A DNA stretch of 64,000 bases from Mangrovivirga halotolerans (GTDB lineage Bacteria > Bacteroidota > Bacteroidia > Cytophagales > Cyclobacteriaceae), in the NCBI RefSeq assembly GCF_026241165.1, contig NZ_JAPFQN010000001.1, forward strand, positions 248,001 through 312,000, in the 5' to 3' direction. The notes below the pieces were generated by a model. That model was given only the letters and a program-made list of their open reading frames with translations, was not told the origin of the DNA and did not search any database. The position numbers and the translations under genes are program-made. Positions 54,349-62,868 of this stretch are shown one piece after another; within the stretch, counting starts at the first letter, position 1, and every line of letters starts with the position of its first letter.

Positions 54349-55719
54349 TCAGCTAAATTGCAATAAATTAATACCTTCACGAAGAATCTTTTGAATATCG
54401 TGTTTTGAAACATCAATAAACTCACAAAGAGCCAGATCTTCTTCAATTACTTCATAAATCCCAAGTGCTTCCATTTCATCAAAATCTTCAGCCATGATAG
54501 CCTTGATAAGGAACTCAGGATAAATATCCATTGGAGTAACTTTCTCAAATGAACCAGTTTCAACAAATGCTCTCGGTTCACCGTGTAAGTTAGTATCAAC
54601 AACAAATTCTTTGTTTTTACTTGCAAAAAATGGTGCGAGTAAACCGAATGCTCTGTGGAAACTAACTTTCTTAGCCGATGGCAATATCCAACCTAAGAAT
54701 TCATATTCATCTCCCTCAGGAATAACAGTTACGAGGTCATCAAAATAACCTACATATCCTGTTTTCTTAATCCCTCTTCCTGTCAATACATTTCCACTTA
54801 CAACACGAACATTATCATTGTTCAAATTGTTTTCAAGTAGTTTATCGACGCAAGCACCAGTATATACAGAATAATACTGCGGATTCTTAACCTCAGATCC
54901 TGCAAGTGCTATCACTCGTTTGGTATCGTATTTTCCTTCAAGGAATAATTTCCCGATCTGAGCAACACCAAATGGTTTTACAGTCCATGCAACATCACCT
55001 TTATTTATAGGATCAATATGGTGGATCTGTACCCCAACATTTCCTGCAGGGTGTGGGCCACTAAATTTATTAATCTCTACATTTTGGATCTGAGAAAACA
55101 ATGAAGATACCTCTCCTGAGGCATTAAGATTCAAATGAACCTTACCAGAAGTTAATTTTTTCAAAATATTAACTCCTGCCTGGAAGTATTGCTCTTGTCC
55201 TTTTAAGATATAATCCGTATCCGGTGCTAAAGGACTGGTATCAAAACCTGAAATAAAGATAGCTTTAGGATTCTCTTCAGGATTTGCTAAAATCCCGTAA
55301 GGCCTTTGTATAATATTTGGCCAAACCCCGCTCTTTAACAATTGCTCCTTGATCTTTTCAGCATCAAGAGACTCTATGTCTGAAACTGAATACTTGTCAA
55401 ACTCCTCATACACGATTTCAGAGTCTGCAAGAATTTTGATCTCAAGCAATTTTCTCTTTTTTCCTCTTACAATTTCAACGACTTCCCCACTTATCGGAGC
55501 AGTGAATTTAATTGCATCGTTCTTTTTATCATATAAAATAGGAGTACCTGCTTTCACAGTATCTCCTTCTTTTACCAATAATTTAGGACGCATGATACCT
55601 TCAAAATCCGTCGGTTTGAAGGCGTAGGTCGTTGCCTTGATATTCTCTACGAGTTTTTTCTCCGCCTTACCGGCAAGATTTATATCGAATCCTCGTTTAA
55701 GCTTAATAGTTTTTGACAT
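54349..55719 (-). CDS. nqrA: Na+-translocating NADH:quinone reductase subunit A
   Basis: A 456-residue peripheral subunit facing the cytoplasm, related to RnfC. It opens KTIKLKRGFDINLAGKAEK and continues with the lipoyl-like barrel segment FTAPISGEVVEIVRGKKRKLLEIKI (about 73-98), GPHPAGNVGVQIHHIDPINKGDVAW near 225, and the C-terminal DLALCEFIDVSKHDIQKILREGINL. No cofactor is expected in NqrA; it binds quinone at the interface with NqrB. It is the first gene of nqrABCDE, with an exact TAnnTTTG -7 box 33 nt upstream. Confidence 0.97.
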   Translation of the reverse strand: MSKTIKLKRGFDINLAGKAEKKLVENIKATTYAFKPTDFEGIMRPKLLVKEGDTVKAGTPILYDKKNDAIKFTAPISGEVVEIVRGKKRKLLEIKILADSEIVYEEFDKYSVSDIESLDAEKIKEQLLKSGVWPNIIQRPYGILANPEENPKAIFISGFDTSPLAPDTDYILKGQEQYFQAGVNILKKLTSGKVHLNLNASGEVSSLFSQIQNVEINKFSGPHPAGNVGVQIHHIDPINKGDVAWTVKPFGVAQIGKLFLEGKYDTKRVIALAGSEVKNPQYYSVYTGACVDKLLENNLNNDNVRVVSGNVLTGRGIKKTGYVGYFDDLVTVIPEGDEYEFLGWILPSAKKVSFHRAFGLLAPFFASKNKEFVVDTNLHGEPRAFVETGSFEKVTPMDIYPEFLIKAIMAEDFDEMEALGIYEVIEEDLALCEFIDVSKHDIQKILREGINLLQFS

Positions 55720-55752
55720 TGCTATAACAGGTCATTTTCTATACAAACGGTG

Positions 55753-55760
55753 CAAAAATA
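55753..55760 (-). promoter_or_regulatory. -7 box of the nqr operon promoter
   Basis: The minus strand reads TATTTTTG, an exact TAnnTTTG match, 33 nt upstream of nqrA. TTGG lies upstream but at a short spacing for the -33 element. Confidence 0.55.
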
Positions 55761-55838
55761 AAAATTTTTTCACCAATTAAAGGGTATAAAAATAGGTATT
55801 ATATATTATTTAGAATTATTTTAAATAACTGTTAATAT

Positions 55839-56534
55839 TTATATTTTTTGCTTGTTATCTACTATTCTTGAAGTCGCTTCGTGTAAAATTTCTTCCACCT
55901 GTTCCTCCAAAGTCATATGAGTAGTATCAATTTCTACTGCATCATCCACTTTTGTTAAAGGTCCCACTTCCCTTGTCGTATCGATCTTATCTCTTTTCGC
56001 CAGATTATCAATTATATCGTTTAAATCCACTAATTGATCTTTTTCAAGTAATTCCTGCTGTCTTCTTAAAGCTCTTACCTTCATATCTGCTGTCATAAAT
56101 ACTTTCAATTCAGCATCAGGTAATACAACAGATCCTATGTCACGACCATCCATTACCACTCCTTTCTTTTTTCCCAGCTTTTGTTGAAGATCTACTAAAA
56201 CCTTACGCACCTCTGGAAGAGCACTGACTTCACTAACCATGTTTGTAACTCTCATGGTTCGAATATCATCTTCAACATTTAATCCGTTGAGATAAGTTTC
56301 ACTCTTTTCTTTTTTACTATTAAATCGAAAATCGATATGAATGTTTTTTAATGCTTTATCGACCTTTTTTTCATTGGTCAAATCTACATAATTATCTATA
56401 AAATAAAGAGTTACCGCTCTATACATCGCCCCACTATCGATATATTTGTACTGAAGACGATTTGCAATCATCTTTGCAGTGCTGCTTTTCCCACATGCAG
56501 AATATCCATCGATAGCGATATTTATTTTTTTCAT
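55839..56534 (-). CDS. cmk: (d)CMP kinase
   Basis: A 231-residue cytidylate kinase that phosphorylates CMP and dCMP using ATP. It opens MKKINIAIDGYSACGKSSTAK with the P-loop, followed by KYIDSGAMYRAVTLYF, the CMP-binding insert, VVMDGRDIGSVVLPDAELKVFMTA and the LID-region QRRQQEL-like LRRQQELLEKDQ, ending with VDDAVEIDTTHMTLEEQVEEI. I set the start at ATG 56534, which gives the standard family N-terminus; an in-frame TTG at 56543 would add three residues overlapping the small lipoprotein gene. It is co-directional with that gene (5 nt gap). Confidence 0.95.
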   Translation of the reverse strand: MKKINIAIDGYSACGKSSTAKMIANRLQYKYIDSGAMYRAVTLYFIDNYVDLTNEKKVDKALKNIHIDFRFNSKKEKSETYLNGLNVEDDIRTMRVTNMVSEVSALPEVRKVLVDLQQKLGKKKGVVMDGRDIGSVVLPDAELKVFMTADMKVRALRRQQELLEKDQLVDLNDIIDNLAKRDKIDTTREVGPLTKVDDAVEIDTTHMTLEEQVEEILHEATSRIVDNKQKI

Positions 56535-56539
56535 ATCGA

Positions 56540-56707
56540 TCAACAGTCTTTAATTGGGCATGGAATAGGCTCTCCAGGTTTTGGAGGCTTGTTTCTCTTT
56601 TGAGTAGCTTTGCAGGAACCAAATAATAATGCAGCAGCCAACAAGAAAAACATTGCTTTTCTTATCAAACTACTGAAGTTTATTAATTTAGAACTATCGT
56701 TCGTCAT
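56540..56707 (-). CDS. small lipoprotein (55 aa), too short for usual ORF cutoffs
   Basis: A 55-residue open frame, ATG at 56707 to TGA at 56540. The N-terminal segment has two basic residues (LIRK), then a hydrophobic core MFFLLAAALLFG and a lipobox-like FGSC (Cys32), followed by a basic, proline-rich tail: KATQKRNKPPKPG and the ending EPIPCPIKDC with two further cysteines. This is the layout of a tiny Sec/SPII lipoprotein with a possible disulfide. A later ATG (residue 19) could be the true start, giving 37 residues. It is 5 nt upstream of cmk on the same strand and 27 bp from the divergent ade gene. Function unknown. Confidence 0.65.
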   Translation of the reverse strand: MTNDSSKLINFSSLIRKAMFFLLAAALLFGSCKATQKRNKPPKPGEPIPCPIKDC

Positions 56708-56734
56708 TACTTAAAGTTAAAAAAAAAGATCAAC

Positions 56735-58351
56735 ATGATATTATCGGGCAATATTATCAATATCCGACAACAAACCATCGGATTTGGTGAAATTAAAATT
56801 CACAATGACAAAATTATAGATATAAATGTCTCCGCACCAGAGAAAAAGGACAAACCTTATTACATGCCCGGTTTTATTGATTCGCATGTTCATATAGAAA
56901 GCAGTATGCTCGTTCCAGGACGATTTGCAGAGATTGCGGTTAAGCATGGTACAATAGCTACGGTTTCAGATCCCCATGAAATTGCTAATGTGATGGGAGA
57001 AGAAGGAATTCGGTACATGATCGATAATAGTAAGACGGTTCCTTTTAAATTCTTTTTTGGACTTCCGAGCTGTGTACCGGCAACATCTTTTGAGACTGCC
57101 GGCGCAGTTATTGATCCTGCTCTTACTGAAAAACTTATCCATGATCCAGACTTGCATTACCTGGCTGAGATGATGAACTGGCCGGGAGTTTTAAATCGCG
57201 ATAAAGATGTGATGGCTAAGATAAGATCAGCTCAAAAAGCCGGTAAGCCGGTAGATGGTCACGCCCCTGGGTTAAAAGGAAAGGATGCTAAAAAATACAT
57301 TTCTGCTGGCATCAGTACTGACCATGAATGTTATACTCTTGAAGAAGCCAGGGACAAAGCTTCCGAAGGTATGAAAATATTGATCAGGGAAGGTTCCGCT
57401 GCTAAAAATTTTGACGCTTTAATTCCAATTATAAACGAATTCCCGGAATTAATTATGTTCTGCTCAGATGACAAGCATCCTGATGATCTGATGGAAGGAC
57501 ATATAAATCAGCTTGTATTAAAGGCCATTTCTCTAGGTTATGACTTTTATAGCATTCTTCAGGCTGCATGCTTAAACCCAATTGATCATTATAATTTAAA
57601 TGTGGGTAAACTTGAAAAAGGAGATTATGCTGACTTCATAAAAATCAAAGATCTTGATTCAATGGAAGTTCTCGAAACATGGATTAATGGAGAACTTGTT
57701 CAATCTGAACAAGAGATAAAGTTTAAGGCTCCAAAATCACTCATTATTAATAATTTTCATTCTTATTCAATTTCAGAAAGTGATCTGGAAATTAAAAAAA
57801 CTGACAAGCAAATTCCGGTAATTAAAGCTATTGATGGTTCATTAATTACTGAAAAATCTTTTTTTGATCCGGAAATAACAGAATATACTGACAAGCAACG
57901 AATCGAAAAGGACCTATGCAAATTAGTCGTAGTAAATCGTTACCGGGAAGAAAAACCTGCGGTATGTTATATTGAAGGCACTGGTCTTAAAGAAGGTGCT
58001 TTTGGGGGTACAGTGGCTCATGATTCACACAATATAATTGTAGCTGGAACTAATGATAAGGACATATTAAAGGTTGTTAATCAATTAATGAATACCAAAG
58101 GTGGTTTGGCTGCATCTGGAAATGACAAAATAAAAAGTCTCCCCCTACCTATTGCGGGTTTGATGACTGATGAGAATGGAATTGATACGGGTGTTAAATA
58201 TCAAAATATTGATAAATTCGTAAAAGAAATGGGAAGCACTTTAAATGCTCCCTTTATGACTATCAGTTTCATGGCATTACTTGTAATCCCTAAAATTAAG
58301 TTAAGTGATAAGGGTTTATTTGATGCTGAAAATTTTTCATTTTATAACTAA
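56735..58351 (+). CDS. ade: adenine deaminase
   Basis: A 538-residue amidohydrolase of the bacterial Ade family that converts adenine to hypoxanthine in purine salvage. The metal motif is GFIDSHVHIESSMLVPG near residue 50, followed by ATVSDPHEIANVMG, DGHAPGLKGKDAKKYISAGISTDHECYTLEEA (near 175-200) and MFCSDDKHPDDLMEGHI near 235, the usual set of metal ligands. The C-terminal adenine deaminase domain (about 370-535) includes GGTVAHDSHNIIVAGTND and KGGLAASGNDKIKSLPLPIAGLM. Length is typical. It is followed 11 nt later by a small coiled-coil gene. Confidence 0.95.
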   Translation: MILSGNIINIRQQTIGFGEIKIHNDKIIDINVSAPEKKDKPYYMPGFIDSHVHIESSMLVPGRFAEIAVKHGTIATVSDPHEIANVMGEEGIRYMIDNSKTVPFKFFFGLPSCVPATSFETAGAVIDPALTEKLIHDPDLHYLAEMMNWPGVLNRDKDVMAKIRSAQKAGKPVDGHAPGLKGKDAKKYISAGISTDHECYTLEEARDKASEGMKILIREGSAAKNFDALIPIINEFPELIMFCSDDKHPDDLMEGHINQLVLKAISLGYDFYSILQAACLNPIDHYNLNVGKLEKGDYADFIKIKDLDSMEVLETWINGELVQSEQEIKFKAPKSLIINNFHSYSISESDLEIKKTDKQIPVIKAIDGSLITEKSFFDPEITEYTDKQRIEKDLCKLVVVNRYREEKPAVCYIEGTGLKEGAFGGTVAHDSHNIIVAGTNDKDILKVVNQLMNTKGGLAASGNDKIKSLPLPIAGLMTDENGIDTGVKYQNIDKFVKEMGSTLNAPFMTISFMALLVIPKIKLSDKGLFDAENFSFYN

Positions 58352-58362
58352 AATTAAAAAAC

Positions 58363-58650
58363 ATGGCAGAATCGAGTAAAACAGAATTCTTTTCTTCTAT
58401 TGGTAAAAAAATTGATCAGTGGATTGAAGAAAACAAAGATGTGATTGACAAGGTTAATACCGAAATAGATGAGAAAAAAGTTGAGTTAAAAGAAACAAGC
58501 GAACTTCTCGAAAAGCATTTCAGAGAATTTGTTAAAGAAAACGAAGATAATTTCAGCAAGTGGAAAAAAGAGGGCAAAGACCTTTCTTTAACTATAAAGG
58601 AAAAGTTTGAAAGTTTTTTGAAAAGAAATAAAAATGAAAAAGACTCCTGA
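58363..58650 (+). CDS. small coiled-coil hypothetical protein (95 aa)
   Basis: A 95-residue, highly charged, probably entirely helical protein (KVNTEIDEKKVELKETSELL and FREFVKENEDNFSKWKKEGKDL are amphipathic heptads) with no membrane segment, signal or cysteine. It starts MAESSKTEFFSSIGKKIDQWIEEN. I do not recognise a family. The 11-nt spacing after ade suggests co-transcription. Its stop codon lies in the loop of a terminator shared with the convergent SRPBCC gene. It could be a small structural or chaperone-like factor, but there is no basis for a functional call. Confidence 0.7.
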   Translation: MAESSKTEFFSSIGKKIDQWIEENKDVIDKVNTEIDEKKVELKETSELLEKHFREFVKENEDNFSKWKKEGKDLSLTIKEKFESFLKRNKNEKDS

Positions 58651-58663
58651 TTAAAGGAGTCTT
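58640..58663. terminator. terminator hairpin between the coiled-coil gene and the convergent SRPBCC gene
   Basis: AAGACTCC, loop TGATTAAA, GGAGTCTT: an 8-bp perfect stem containing the plus-strand stop codon in its loop. The plus tail CTATTATTT is moderately T-rich; the minus-strand tail TTTCATTTTT is better. Confidence 0.7.
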
Positions 58664-58666
58664 CTA

Positions 58667-59200
58667 TTATTTAGCTTCGACAGTATTCTTAAGATTATTT
58701 AGCCCCTCTTCATAACTAGGGCCAAGCATGGTCTCCATCATTAATCCAAATAATTTAGAGAATCCGGTCATTTCAGATTCGAAATTCCAGCTTACTTCTG
58801 TCTCTGTAGCATTAATTGGTAATAATGCCAATGTTGCATATGCTGGCACATCATCCTGACCAAAATACATTTCCATGGTTACCGATTCATTTGGCTTTAT
58901 TTCAATAATTTCCATTTGACCATTCCCAACATCTCTCTTTTTTGATTCCCATTTCATTATAGAGCCAATCCCATTGCCAGAACCAATAAAAGAATATACT
59001 GCATCCGGATCCAATTTATACCAGGGAGACCATTCATTAAATTTCTTTAGATCACTAATATGAGGATATATCTCTTCAGGGGTAGCTTTTACAGCCACTA
59101 TTCGCTCTAATTTAACATGGGATGGCGCAAAGGCAATGGTTAAAAACAATGCCAGTACTATTGCCAGAAAAACAAAACCTGTAATTTTTAAAACTTTCAT
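58667..59200 (-). CDS. SRPBCC-family (polyketide cyclase-like) protein with N-terminal membrane anchor
   Basis: A 177-residue protein: an N-terminal hydrophobic segment (VLKITGFVFLAIVLALFLTIAFA, about 3-25) that may be a signal anchor, then a helix-grip START/SRPBCC domain: VKLERIVAVKATPEEIYPHISDLKKFNEWSPWYKLDP, IGSIMKWESKKRDVGNGQMEI, TEVSWNFESEMTGFSKLFGL and a C-terminal helix GPSYEEGLNNLKNTVE. Such domains bind hydrophobic ligands. The pattern (W-S-P-W, GxGxxxxW) matches the common Bacteroidota 'SRPBCC family protein'. Ligand unknown. A hairpin followed by a T-run lies about 80 nt upstream on the same strand. Confidence 0.83.
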   Translation of the reverse strand: MKVLKITGFVFLAIVLALFLTIAFAPSHVKLERIVAVKATPEEIYPHISDLKKFNEWSPWYKLDPDAVYSFIGSGNGIGSIMKWESKKRDVGNGQMEIIEIKPNESVTMEMYFGQDDVPAYATLALLPINATETEVSWNFESEMTGFSKLFGLMMETMLGPSYEEGLNNLKNTVEAK

Positions 59201-59281
59201 GCTTATATGATTCTGTTTGTTTTTGCTAAATAGTTTAAAGAGCTCTCTGCAACAGCAATCTCACTAAATAAAGAAGCCAGT

Positions 59282-59309
59282 AAAAAAATGGCCACCCTAT
59301 TAGGTGACC
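59282..59309 (-). terminator. terminator-like hairpin in the leader of the SRPBCC gene
   Basis: Minus-strand GGTCACC, loop TAATAG, GGTGGCC (one G-U pair), then A and a run of seven T. It lies 82 nt upstream of the SRPBCC ATG, between that gene and the divergent ABC-F gene. It could be a transcription attenuator or the end of a short leader RNA. The rest of the 242-bp gap shows only the ABC-F promoter elements. Confidence 0.45.
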
Positions 59310-59410
59310 AAGATCGTATATTTGCCTTATTTTTAATGAATAATTCAAATTAAAATAAAAAAATTACAATTACAATATTTTTTATAATAAAATAAAGGAT
59401 TTCATTTCAC

Positions 59411-59418
59411 TATTTTTG
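59411..59418 (+). promoter_or_regulatory. -7 box of the ABC-F gene
   Basis: TATTTTTG matches TAnnTTTG exactly, 24 nt before the ATG at 59443. A second exact match, TATATTTG, lies at 59316-59323. Confidence 0.5.
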
Positions 59419-59442
59419 CATCAAACATTTAGATAAAAAACT

Positions 59443-61308
59443 ATGAGTTTGATCAGTGCTGATAATCTGGAAAAATACTACGGTGAAAGAAAATTGTTTT
59501 CATCTGTAAGCTTCGAAATAAATCCGGGAGAAAAAATTGCTCTTGTAGGAGCTAACGGAACTGGTAAATCAACACTAATGAAAATACTAAATGGCCAGGA
59601 AAGCAGGGATAAAGGAGAAATTAGGCAAAAAAACAACCTTTCTATTAGCTATTTACCCCAGCAACCTGAGGTTCCCAAGCAAATGACTGCTTTTGAATAC
59701 GTTAAAGATAATAATTCACAGGGTGCAGTTGCTTACAATAAGTATAATAATGCTTTAGAATCAGGAAACAATGAAATGATCGAAAAATCAATGGCTGAAG
59801 TAGACAGACTTCAGGCATGGAATTACGATAATGAGGTTAAAGAAGTAATGACTTATCTGGGCATTACTGATTTTGATAAAAAAATGGGCGAGCTTTCAGG
59901 TGGATTAAAAAGAAGAGCAGCTCTATCAAAAGTTATTCTTGAAAAACCTGAACTTTTAATCCTCGATGAGCCAACTAACCACCTTGATATCGAAGCAATA
60001 ATTTGGCTAGAAAACTATTTACAAACCTCCAATTCAGCTTTATTTTTAGTTACCCACGACAGGTACTTTCTTGATGCGGTTTGCAACACAATATTAGATC
60101 TCGACCACGGTGGTATCAAAAAGTTTGATGGGCCGTATGATAATTTTATTAAGAAAAAAGAAGAATTACTGATTCAGGCTGCAACTGAAGCCGAAAAAGC
60201 AGCTAATCTGTTGAAGAAAGAATTAGAATGGTCCAGGAGGCAGCCTAAAGCCAGAACGACCAAAGCAAAATACAGAATGGATGCTATCGAAGGTCTAAAA
60301 TCAAAAGCTAAGCAACCAAAAATCAGGGAGCAGGTCAAAATGGATTTTGACAGTTCTCAAAAAGGAAAAAAAATACTCGAAATTTACGGAGTTTCGAAAT
60401 CATATCCTGATAAACAGTTATTTGAAGATTTCACCTACACTTTTAAGAAAAAAGACAGGATAGGACTTGTTGGGCCAAATGGATCTGGAAAATCAACTTT
60501 CCTTAAAGTAATAACCGGTGAAATAGAACCTGATTCAGGAGAGATCATTAAAGGTCAGAATACAAATTTTGGTTATTTTAAACAAGAAGATCCTACCTAT
60601 AAGCAGGATGAAAAAGTAATTGACAGAATTACTAATATCGCTGAAGTAATTAAAATAAATGAAAAGCAAACCCTAAGCGCAAGTCAGGTACTTCAATTAT
60701 TTCAATTTTCTCCTAAAAGGCAACATGAATATGCATATAAACTCAGCGGGGGGGAAAAGAAAAGATTACAATTACTTGAGGTACTGGTTAAGAGACCGAA
60801 CTTTTTGATTCTTGATGAGCCTACGAATGACCTTGATCTTCAGACCCTGGATGCTCTTGAAATATTTTTAAGCCAGTATGATGGATGTTTATTAATTGTG
60901 TCCCACGACAGATACCTTCTCGATACTTTAGCAGATCATCTATTTATTATTGATAAGGGTGACATCAGGTATTTCCCTGGTACATATGATGAATTCAGAA
61001 CTATTAAAGCTGAAGAAGAAAAAACCTCTGAAAAATCAACAAAAGAAAAAAAAGAAGAGAAGAGTCAACAACCTAAAAAAAGTAGTTCAAAAAAACTTTC
61101 CTTTAAAGAGAAACAAGAGCTAAAAGATCTTGAAGAGGAAATTGATAAGTTAGAAGGTGAGAAAAAACAGGCTATAGAGGATATGAATTCAGGCTCACTC
61201 GATCATACCGAGCTCTCAAAAACCGGTGCATTAATTGAAAAAATTGATGCCAGACTGGAGGAAATTACTTTAAGATGGATGGAATTAGATGAGATGAATA
61301 ACAGTTAA
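59443..61308 (+). CDS. ABC-F family ATPase, Uup-type
   Basis: A 621-residue cytoplasmic protein with two ABC domains and no membrane region. Domain 1: Walker A GANGTGKSTLM near residue 36, signature LSGGLKRRAALSKV, Walker B LLILDEPTNHLD. An interdomain helical linker (about 235-305) with SRRQPKARTTKAKYRMDAI follows. Domain 2: GPNGSGKSTFL near 346, LSGGEKKRLQLLEVL and FLILDEPTNDLD. The C-terminal ~95 residues are a basic linker plus a coiled coil (FKEKQELKDLEEEIDKLEGEKKQAIEDM), which is the Uup hallmark. Uup proteins act on ribosomes or branched DNA. It is monocistronic and meets the phosphorylase gene stop to stop. Confidence 0.93.
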   Translation: MSLISADNLEKYYGERKLFSSVSFEINPGEKIALVGANGTGKSTLMKILNGQESRDKGEIRQKNNLSISYLPQQPEVPKQMTAFEYVKDNNSQGAVAYNKYNNALESGNNEMIEKSMAEVDRLQAWNYDNEVKEVMTYLGITDFDKKMGELSGGLKRRAALSKVILEKPELLILDEPTNHLDIEAIIWLENYLQTSNSALFLVTHDRYFLDAVCNTILDLDHGGIKKFDGPYDNFIKKKEELLIQAATEAEKAANLLKKELEWSRRQPKARTTKAKYRMDAIEGLKSKAKQPKIREQVKMDFDSSQKGKKILEIYGVSKSYPDKQLFEDFTYTFKKKDRIGLVGPNGSGKSTFLKVITGEIEPDSGEIIKGQNTNFGYFKQEDPTYKQDEKVIDRITNIAEVIKINEKQTLSASQVLQLFQFSPKRQHEYAYKLSGGEKKRLQLLEVLVKRPNFLILDEPTNDLDLQTLDALEIFLSQYDGCLLIVSHDRYLLDTLADHLFIIDKGDIRYFPGTYDEFRTIKAEEEKTSEKSTKEKKEEKSQQPKKSSSKKLSFKEKQELKDLEEEIDKLEGEKKQAIEDMNSGSLDHTELSKTGALIEKIDARLEEITLRWMELDEMNNS

Positions 61309-62187
61309 TTAAGCTTTAGTATCTTCTTCTGTTATAGTTTCAATAACACATTTAATGAGTTTATCTACAATCTTCTGGCTATCCTTTGCGAATTCTCCTT
61401 TAATCCGGTTAGCCAGAATAGCGTTTGTAGATATCGCTTTATGGCCTAGAAGTCTGGACATAGCGTAATAACCAGAAGTTTCCATTTCGAAATTGGTCAG
61501 CCAGAAATTATCTTTATGAAAGTAAACCAGCTTATCCATAAATCCATCAAAGGCAAGCTGGGTTCTTAATGCCCTGCCTTGTGCAGCATAAAATCCTGGT
61601 GATGTAATTGTATTTCCCTTTATGAAAGCTTCCTTATCAAACATTTTCAATAATGATTCATCAGCTTTCACACAGTAAGGAGTAATAGGTAAAGGAATCT
61701 CACCTTTTAGTTGATCACATATTTCTTGTTCGAAATCAGTTTGAGGTAGTTTATAGAATACCATTAGATTATCAAGTCCGACCCCATACTCTGAAATTAA
61801 AAAACTACCAATAGGTATGTCTTCCTGTAAAGCTCCACTTGTTCCTATTCTTATAATATTTAAAGACCGTGTCTCTTTCTTTAGTTCCCTCTTTTTAAGA
61901 TCAATATTAACAAGTGCATCAAGCTCAGTAAGCACTATTTCAATATTTTCTGTTCCCATACCAGTGCTCATCACTGTAATCCGCTTATCTCCGATCCTGC
62001 CAGTATGAGTAATGAATTCCCGTTTATTCATTTCAAATTCGATATCATCAAAATATTTGCTGACCATGTGTACACGGCTTGGGTCGCCAACCGTAAGGAT
62101 GGTATCAGCGATATTTTCAGGTCTCAAATTGAGGTGATAAACACTTCTATCTTTATTTAGAATAAGTTCGGATTCCTTAAGTGACAT
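61309..62187 (-). CDS. nucleoside phosphorylase (PNP/UDP family)
   Basis: A 292-residue phosphorylase of the PNP/UDP family. It has ADTILTVGDPSRVHMVSKYFDDI near residue 27, with the phosphate-binding Asp-Pro-x-Arg, VMSTGMGTENIEIVLTEL near 75, IIRIGTSGALQEDIPIGSFLISE near 112 and LTNFEMETSGYYAMSRLLGHKA near 230, where the Glu-Met-Glu-x-Ser pattern marks the ribose-binding site. Overall the set fits uridine phosphorylase more than purine phosphorylase, but substrate specificity needs assay. It follows a 48-nt gap from the acyltransferase gene on the same strand; no signal peptide. Confidence 0.87.
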   Translation of the reverse strand: MSLKESELILNKDRSVYHLNLRPENIADTILTVGDPSRVHMVSKYFDDIEFEMNKREFITHTGRIGDKRITVMSTGMGTENIEIVLTELDALVNIDLKKRELKKETRSLNIIRIGTSGALQEDIPIGSFLISEYGVGLDNLMVFYKLPQTDFEQEICDQLKGEIPLPITPYCVKADESLLKMFDKEAFIKGNTITSPGFYAAQGRALRTQLAFDGFMDKLVYFHKDNFWLTNFEMETSGYYAMSRLLGHKAISTNAILANRIKGEFAKDSQKIVDKLIKCVIETITEEDTKA

Positions 62188-62235
62188 TTTAAAGCGGGTA
62201 TATATTAAAGGGAATTTTATTTTCCTGAGTGTAAA

Positions 62236-62868
62236 TTATACTGGTTTTGCAGGATTTCCAAATACTGTCTCTCCTGACTCTACATTTCCAATCACTACCG
62301 AGCCTGCTCCTATTCTTGCACCCTTTCCTACTTTAACACCCGGCACAAGTACAGCTCCAGTACCTATAAATACTTCATCTTCAATTTCTGCACCTGTTCC
62401 TACAATAGCTCCGGCTCCCAATTGAACGTAATTTCCAATTTTCACTTCGTGATCGATTACCACATTTGTATTAAGAATACAGTGGTTTCCTAATTTTGCT
62501 GATGACCCTAAAATAACTTTTGCATTCAGAAAATTACCATGTCCCATTTCAGCATGGTCAGAAATAGAAGTATCAGGGTGGATCAAATTCACCGGCATAA
62601 CCTTTCTACGATCATTCAGAAGCTTTACATGCCTTTTTCTCAGCGTCGTTTCCTCCTCAGCAATAAATGCTTCACACTTTTTGCCTATAAATTTAAGAAA
62701 ACCATCGTCATCAGTTGAGCCGAGCACACTTACATCATTAATTTCGGTGCCATGCAGTTCTTCATGATCATCTAAAAAGCAATAAACTTCTATATTATTC
62801 TTGTTCAGGATCTCTAGAGCTGCTTTTCCCAATGATCCTGCACCAAAAATTATTACCGGTTTTTCCAT
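62236..62868 (-). CDS. NeuD/PglD-type sugar O-acyltransferase (left-handed beta-helix)
   Basis: A 210-residue acyltransferase. The N-terminal Rossmann-like domain (PVIIFGAGSLGKAALEILNKN, about 3-85) is followed by hexapeptide repeats that fold as a left-handed beta helix (about 100-205: GHGNFLNAKVILGSSAKLGNHC-type, IVGTGAEIEDEVFIGTGAVLVPGVKVGKG) with the active-site His in VIDHEVKIG. NeuD/PglD enzymes acetylate UDP-sugars for surface polysaccharide synthesis. I use ATG 62868, which overlaps the upstream stop by one base (TGATG); a GTG one codon earlier is possible. Co-transcribed with the membrane protein gene. Confidence 0.88.
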   Translation of the reverse strand: MEKPVIIFGAGSLGKAALEILNKNNIEVYCFLDDHEELHGTEINDVSVLGSTDDDGFLKFIGKKCEAFIAEEETTLRKRHVKLLNDRRKVMPVNLIHPDTSISDHAEMGHGNFLNAKVILGSSAKLGNHCILNTNVVIDHEVKIGNYVQLGAGAIVGTGAEIEDEVFIGTGAVLVPGVKVGKGARIGAGSVVIGNVESGETVFGNPAKPV

